A stretch of DNA of 64,000 bases from positions 62,001 through 126,000 of the forward strand of contig NZ_LZJW01000164.1 in the NCBI RefSeq assembly GCF_001667885.1. The letters are read 5' to 3'. A program made the position numbers and the translations under genes. Below are positions 61,064-64,000 of this stretch, piece by piece. The notes beneath the pieces are model-generated. The model had not been told where the DNA came from. It saw only the letters and a program-made list of their open reading frames with translations, and ran no database searches. The stretch is from Mycobacterium scrofulaceum (GTDB taxonomy: Bacteria > Actinomycetota > Actinomycetes > Mycobacteriales > Mycobacteriaceae). Position 1 is the first letter of the stretch, and every line of letters starts with the position of its first letter.

Positions 61064-62686
61064 ATGTCGGCCACGCAGAGCTTGGCGAAACGCATCGGGC
61101 GGGTGCTCGAGATTGTCACCCGTCAGAGCGGCCGGTTACCGGAGACCCCCGCGTACGGCTCCCTGCTGCTGGGGCGGGTTTCCGAGAGCCAGGCACGTCG
61201 CCGCGTCCGCATCCAGGTCATCCTGACCGTCTTGGTGCTGGGCGCCAACCTGATCGGGATCGCGGTGGCGCTGCTGCTGGTGATCGTCGCCGTTCCGCAG
61301 CCGAGCATCTTCCACGATGCGCCGGCCTGGATCACGTTCGGTGTCTCTCCGGCCTACATCGCGTTGGCCCTGGCGGTGGGCACCTATTGGATCACCCGCC
61401 GGACCGTGCTCTCGTTGCGCTGGGCGATCGAGGAGCGATCGCCGAACGCGGACGACGAACGCAACACCTTCCTGGCCCCGTGGCGCATCGCCCGCTTCGA
61501 CCTCATCCTGTGGGGTGTCGGGGCGGTGGTGTACACGACCCTTTACGGCCTAATCAACAAGCTGTTCATCCCGCGGTTTCTCGTCGCGGTGAGCATCTGT
61601 GGCGTCTTGGTGGCCACCGCCAGCTATCTCATCGCCGAGTTCGCCCTGCGCCCCGTCGCGGCGCAGGCACTCGAGGCCGGGCCGCCGCCACGGCGTTTCT
61701 CGGCCGGGATCATGGGCCGGACCATGGTGGTCTGGTTTCTCGGTTCGGGCCTGCCCGTGCTCGGCATCGCCTTCCTCGCGGGCTTCCAGGCCGTGATGCG
61801 AAACCTGACCGAGACGGAGTTCGCGGTCGGTGTGTTGATCATTTCGATGGCCACGGTGATCTTCGGTTGCCTCTTGATGTGGATCCTGGCCTGGCTCACG
61901 GCAACTCCGGTGCGCGTGGTGCGCGCGGCGTTGCGCCGCGTGGAGCGCGGCGATCTGCGGGGCGATCTGGTCGTTTTCGACGGCACCGAACTCGGTGAGC
62001 TGCAACGCGGATTCAACGCGATGGTGGACGGGTTGCGCGAGCGGGAACGCGTCCGCGACCTTTTCGGCCGACACGTCGGCCGTGAGGTAGCCCTGGCCGC
62101 GGAACGCGAGCGACCGAAGCTGGGTGGCGAAGAACGCCACGTGGCAGTCGTATTCATCGACATCGTCGGTTCTACCCAGCTGGTGACCAGCCGGCCCCCG
62201 GCCGAAGTCGTGTCGGTGCTCAACCAGTTTTTCGGCATCGTCGTCGAGGAAGTGGACCGACACTGCGGGCTGGTCAACAAGTTCGAGGGCGACGCGACGC
62301 TGGCCATCTTCGGAGCACCGAATCACCTGGACCGCCCGGAGGATCAAGCGCTGGCCGCCGCACGCGCCATCGCAAAACGGCTGGCCAACGAAATGCCGGA
62401 GTGCCAGGCCGGTATCGGCGTGGCGGCGGGGCAAGTGGTCGCCGGCAACGTCGGCGCCAGGGAACGCTTCGAATACACCGTGATCGGCGGGCCGGTCAAC
62501 GAGGCGGCCCGCCTGTGCGAGCTCGCCAAGTCCTACCCGGGCCGGCTGCTGGCAACGGCCGACGCGCGCGAGGGCGCGAGCGAGAACGAGCGCGGCCGTT
62601 GGACTTTGGGCGAAACGGTGACGCTACGCGGACACGAACGCCCCACCCGGCTCGCGCTGCCCGCCGAGACCGCCGACGCGTCCTGA
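61064..62686 (+). CDS. Membrane adenylate cyclase with HAMP domain (Rv1318c-Rv1320c type)
   Basis: A 540-residue protein with about six N-terminal membrane spans ([40 protein letters not shown]), a HAMP linker ([20 protein letters not shown]), and a class III cyclase domain at residues about 360-530. The metal aspartates are in [14 protein letters not shown] and [12 protein letters not shown], and the end motif is [16 protein letters not shown]. It would make cAMP in response to a membrane signal. ATG 61064. M. tuberculosis has three such paralogues in tandem; only this one is visible here. Confidence 0.93.
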   Translation: MSATQSLAKRIGRVLEIVTRQSGRLPETPAYGSLLLGRVSESQARRRVRIQVILTVLVLGANLIGIAVALLLVIVAVPQPSIFHDAPAWITFGVSPAYIALALAVGTYWITRRTVLSLRWAIEERSPNADDERNTFLAPWRIARFDLILWGVGAVVYTTLYGLINKLFIPRFLVAVSICGVLVATASYLIAEFALRPVAAQALEAGPPPRRFSAGIMGRTMVVWFLGSGLPVLGIAFLAGFQAVMRNLTETEFAVGVLIISMATVIFGCLLMWILAWLTATPVRVVRAALRRVERGDLRGDLVVFDGTELGELQRGFNAMVDGLRERERVRDLFGRHVGREVALAAERERPKLGGEERHVAVVFIDIVGSTQLVTSRPPAEVVSVLNQFFGIVVEEVDRHCGLVNKFEGDATLAIFGAPNHLDRPEDQALAAARAIAKRLANEMPECQAGIGVAAGQVVAGNVGARERFEYTVIGGPVNEAARLCELAKSYPGRLLATADAREGASENERGRWTLGETVTLRGHERPTRLALPAETADAS

Positions 62687-62755
62687 GGGATTGATTTCCG
62701 ACCCGAGTGGGTAAGGGGACTAAGGACATCGCCCCTCGAAGAGATTGGTGTTGAC

Positions 62756-63139
62756 ATGACCGGTAGTGGAACTGTGCGGCGGGCTTCCGTCGCTGCGGGG
62801 ATCGCCGCGGCGATCGCCTTGAGTTCGTTGACCGCGGGCTGCAGCTCGGGCAACAACAACAAGAACCCGACGACTTCGACATCGACCGTCACCACCACCG
62901 TCACGACGCCCGCAAGCGTCACCACCACGGCGCCGGCCGCGACAACCCCGGCCGGGCCGGGCGGCGGTCCCGAGACCGGGCCCGGTGGCGCCACGACCGC
63001 CGGACCGGGCGGTTCCGGCGCCGGCGCCGGTCCCGGTGGGGCCAGCGCTGGTGTGCCGGGCGCGGGTGCGTCCGCCGGACCCGGCGGCGCGGGCGCCTGC
63101 GCCGGCGGCGTGTGCGTCGGGACCCCTCCCGGCCCGTAA
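62756..63139 (+). CDS. Proline/glycine/threonine-rich lipoprotein
   Basis: A 127-residue precursor with a lipoprotein signal peptide: RRASVAAGIAAAIALSSLTA then the lipobox cysteine in LTAGCSSG. The mature part is low-complexity: an Asn/Thr/Val stretch (TSTSTVTTTVTTPASVTTT) and a Gly/Pro/Ala tail (GGSGAGAGPGGASAGVPGAG), with two late cysteines (GACAGGVCVG). Probably surface-attached and disordered; function unknown. ATG 62756. Confidence 0.75.
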   Translation: MTGSGTVRRASVAAGIAAAIALSSLTAGCSSGNNNKNPTTSTSTVTTTVTTPASVTTTAPAATTPAGPGGGPETGPGGATTAGPGGSGAGAGPGGASAGVPGAGASAGPGGAGACAGGVCVGTPPGP

Positions 63140-63148
63140 CCGCGGCGA

Positions 63149-64000
63149 TCAATCAACGGTGGCCAAGGCCGCAACGAGGTAGTTGTCGGTGCGGGAGCCG
63201 CTCTCCCGCACCAACAACGCCACCAGGCATGAGCCGACCACCAGCAGCGCGCCGACGAAACTGACGGTCGCCGGCCACCCACCGATGCCGTACACCAAGC
63301 CGCCGAGCGCGCCGGCCACCGATCCACCCAGGTAATAGCTGAACAGATACAGCGCCGACGCCTCCGCGCGGTCGCGCCGTGCCACGGCGCCCACCCAGCC
63401 GCTGGCCGCGGTGTGCGCGGCGAAGAAGCCACCGGTGAAAACGCCGACGCCCACCACGATCGCGGCCACGGCGTGCGGGACGGTCAGCAGCAGACCCGTC
63501 GCCGCAACCGGCAAAGCGACTCCCAGCACGAGCGGGCGTCCCCTGCGGTCGGCAATCCGCCCGGCCGCCACCGACGTCCAGGTGCCGACCAGATACAGCA
63601 GGAACAGCAGCCCTACGACCGACGGTGCCAGCCCGAACGGCCGGGCGGTCAGTCGGTAGCCGAGGTAGTTGTAGACCGTGACAAATCCGCCCATCAACAC
63701 GAACCCCACCGCGAAAAGCTTCAGCAGCAACGGATTTCGCAGATGTGCCGCCAGGTTGCGCACACTGGCCCGCACGCTCATCGGCTTGGGGTCGAAGAAC
63801 TGCGACCTGGGCACCAGGGCGGCGAAGGCCAGCGTGCCGGCGAGCGTCGTCACCGAACACACCAGCAGCGCGACCCGCCAATTGCTCGCCTCGATGACCA
63901 ACGACGGGACCAGCCGACCGGCCAACCCACCGACGGTCGTTCCGGCGATGTAGCGGCCCATCGCCGCTCCGAGCGATGAGGCGTGTACCTCCTCGGCCAG
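63149..64000 (-). CDS. MFS transporter (5' end outside window)
   Basis: The frame is open to the window end, so the N-terminal part lies beyond it. The visible 283 residues carry about eight membrane spans, e.g. LVIEASNWRVALLVCSVTTL, LFAVGFVLMGGFVTVYNYLG, VVGLLFLLYLVGTWTSVAAG and YLFSYYLGGSVAGALGGLVY, and the MFS loop motif GRIADRRGRPLVLG. The sequence AAMGRYIAGTTVGGLAGRLV at the start is typical of the YnfM/arabinose-efflux-like group. Substrate unknown. Confidence 0.88.
   Translation of the reverse strand: MAEEVHASSLGAAMGRYIAGTTVGGLAGRLVPSLVIEASNWRVALLVCSVTTLAGTLAFAALVPRSQFFDPKPMSVRASVRNLAAHLRNPLLLKLFAVGFVLMGGFVTVYNYLGYRLTARPFGLAPSVVGLLFLLYLVGTWTSVAAGRIADRRGRPLVLGVALPVAATGLLLTVPHAVAAIVVGVGVFTGGFFAAHTAASGWVGAVARRDRAEASALYLFSYYLGGSVAGALGGLVYGIGGWPATVSFVGALLVVGSCLVALLVRESGSRTDNYLVAALATVD

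Overview
The window comes from a mycobacterium, most likely a slow-growing non-tuberculous species. The DNA is GC-rich and the right 24 kb keeps the gene order of M. tuberculosis Rv1343c back to Rv1320c: an LprD-like gene, a DUF3817 gene, rdgB, rph, an Rv1339-like phosphodiesterase, murI, rhomboid, a P1 peptidase, DUF2017, clpS, pncB, dinG, glgP, glgE, glgB, an Rv1324-like thioredoxin/TPR gene, fadA4, an epimerase, nucS and a HAMP-cyclase. The mycobactin exporter genes irtA and irtB lie to the left, as expected in this neighbourhood. Species cannot be named from sequence reading alone.

Layout. 1-5181: the end of an enoyl-CoA hydratase and three overlapping acyl-CoA synthetase (AMP-ligase) genes. 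5200-7573: a DJ-1/PfpI gene with a small partner, a divergent GlxA/AraC-type regulator and a small secreted protein. 7642-12704 (minus): a fatty-acid-type degradation operon (GntR regulator, acyl-CoA dehydrogenase, CoA-transferase, thiolase, SDR). Across an AT-rich promoter, 12877-15363 (plus) carries a second acyl-CoA dehydrogenase, a mycofactocin-type SDR and a PPOX-fold protein. 15464-19843: a very large cyclase/AAA/LuxR regulator and a kinase-like protein. 19931-24246: irtB and irtA with an IdeR box upstream. 24370-25091: a DCC thioredoxin-like protein and a small coiled-coil protein.

25163-39579 is a 14.4-kb integrative element inserted in the 3' end of tRNA-Leu(UAG). It has 28-bp att direct repeats, 29-bp subterminal arm-type repeats, a tyrosine integrase, an AlpA/excisionase-like protein, a prim-pol, an SF3 (D5/P4-type) helicase, a 27-bp inverted repeat built from GTAGCAG heptamers (candidate origin), and a possible terminase-small-subunit-like protein. 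No capsid, portal, large terminase or tail genes were seen. This set looks like a phage satellite rather than a complete prophage. Its left end holds an unrecognised, AT-richer three-gene cassette (25586-27233), which is the best candidate for an undescribed system, plus several small accessory genes.

From 39735 to the end is core genome: nucleotide-pool hygiene (rdgB, rph), peptidoglycan precursor (murI), NAD salvage (pncB), proteolysis adaptor (clpS), helicase (dinG), alpha-glucan metabolism (glgP divergent from glgE-glgB), thiolase/epimerase, mismatch repair (nucS), cAMP signalling, a lipoprotein and a truncated MFS transporter. Two expected neighbours are missing: mec-cysO-cysM between the rhomboid gene and the P1 peptidase, and mbtK-N between irtA and the LprD-like gene.
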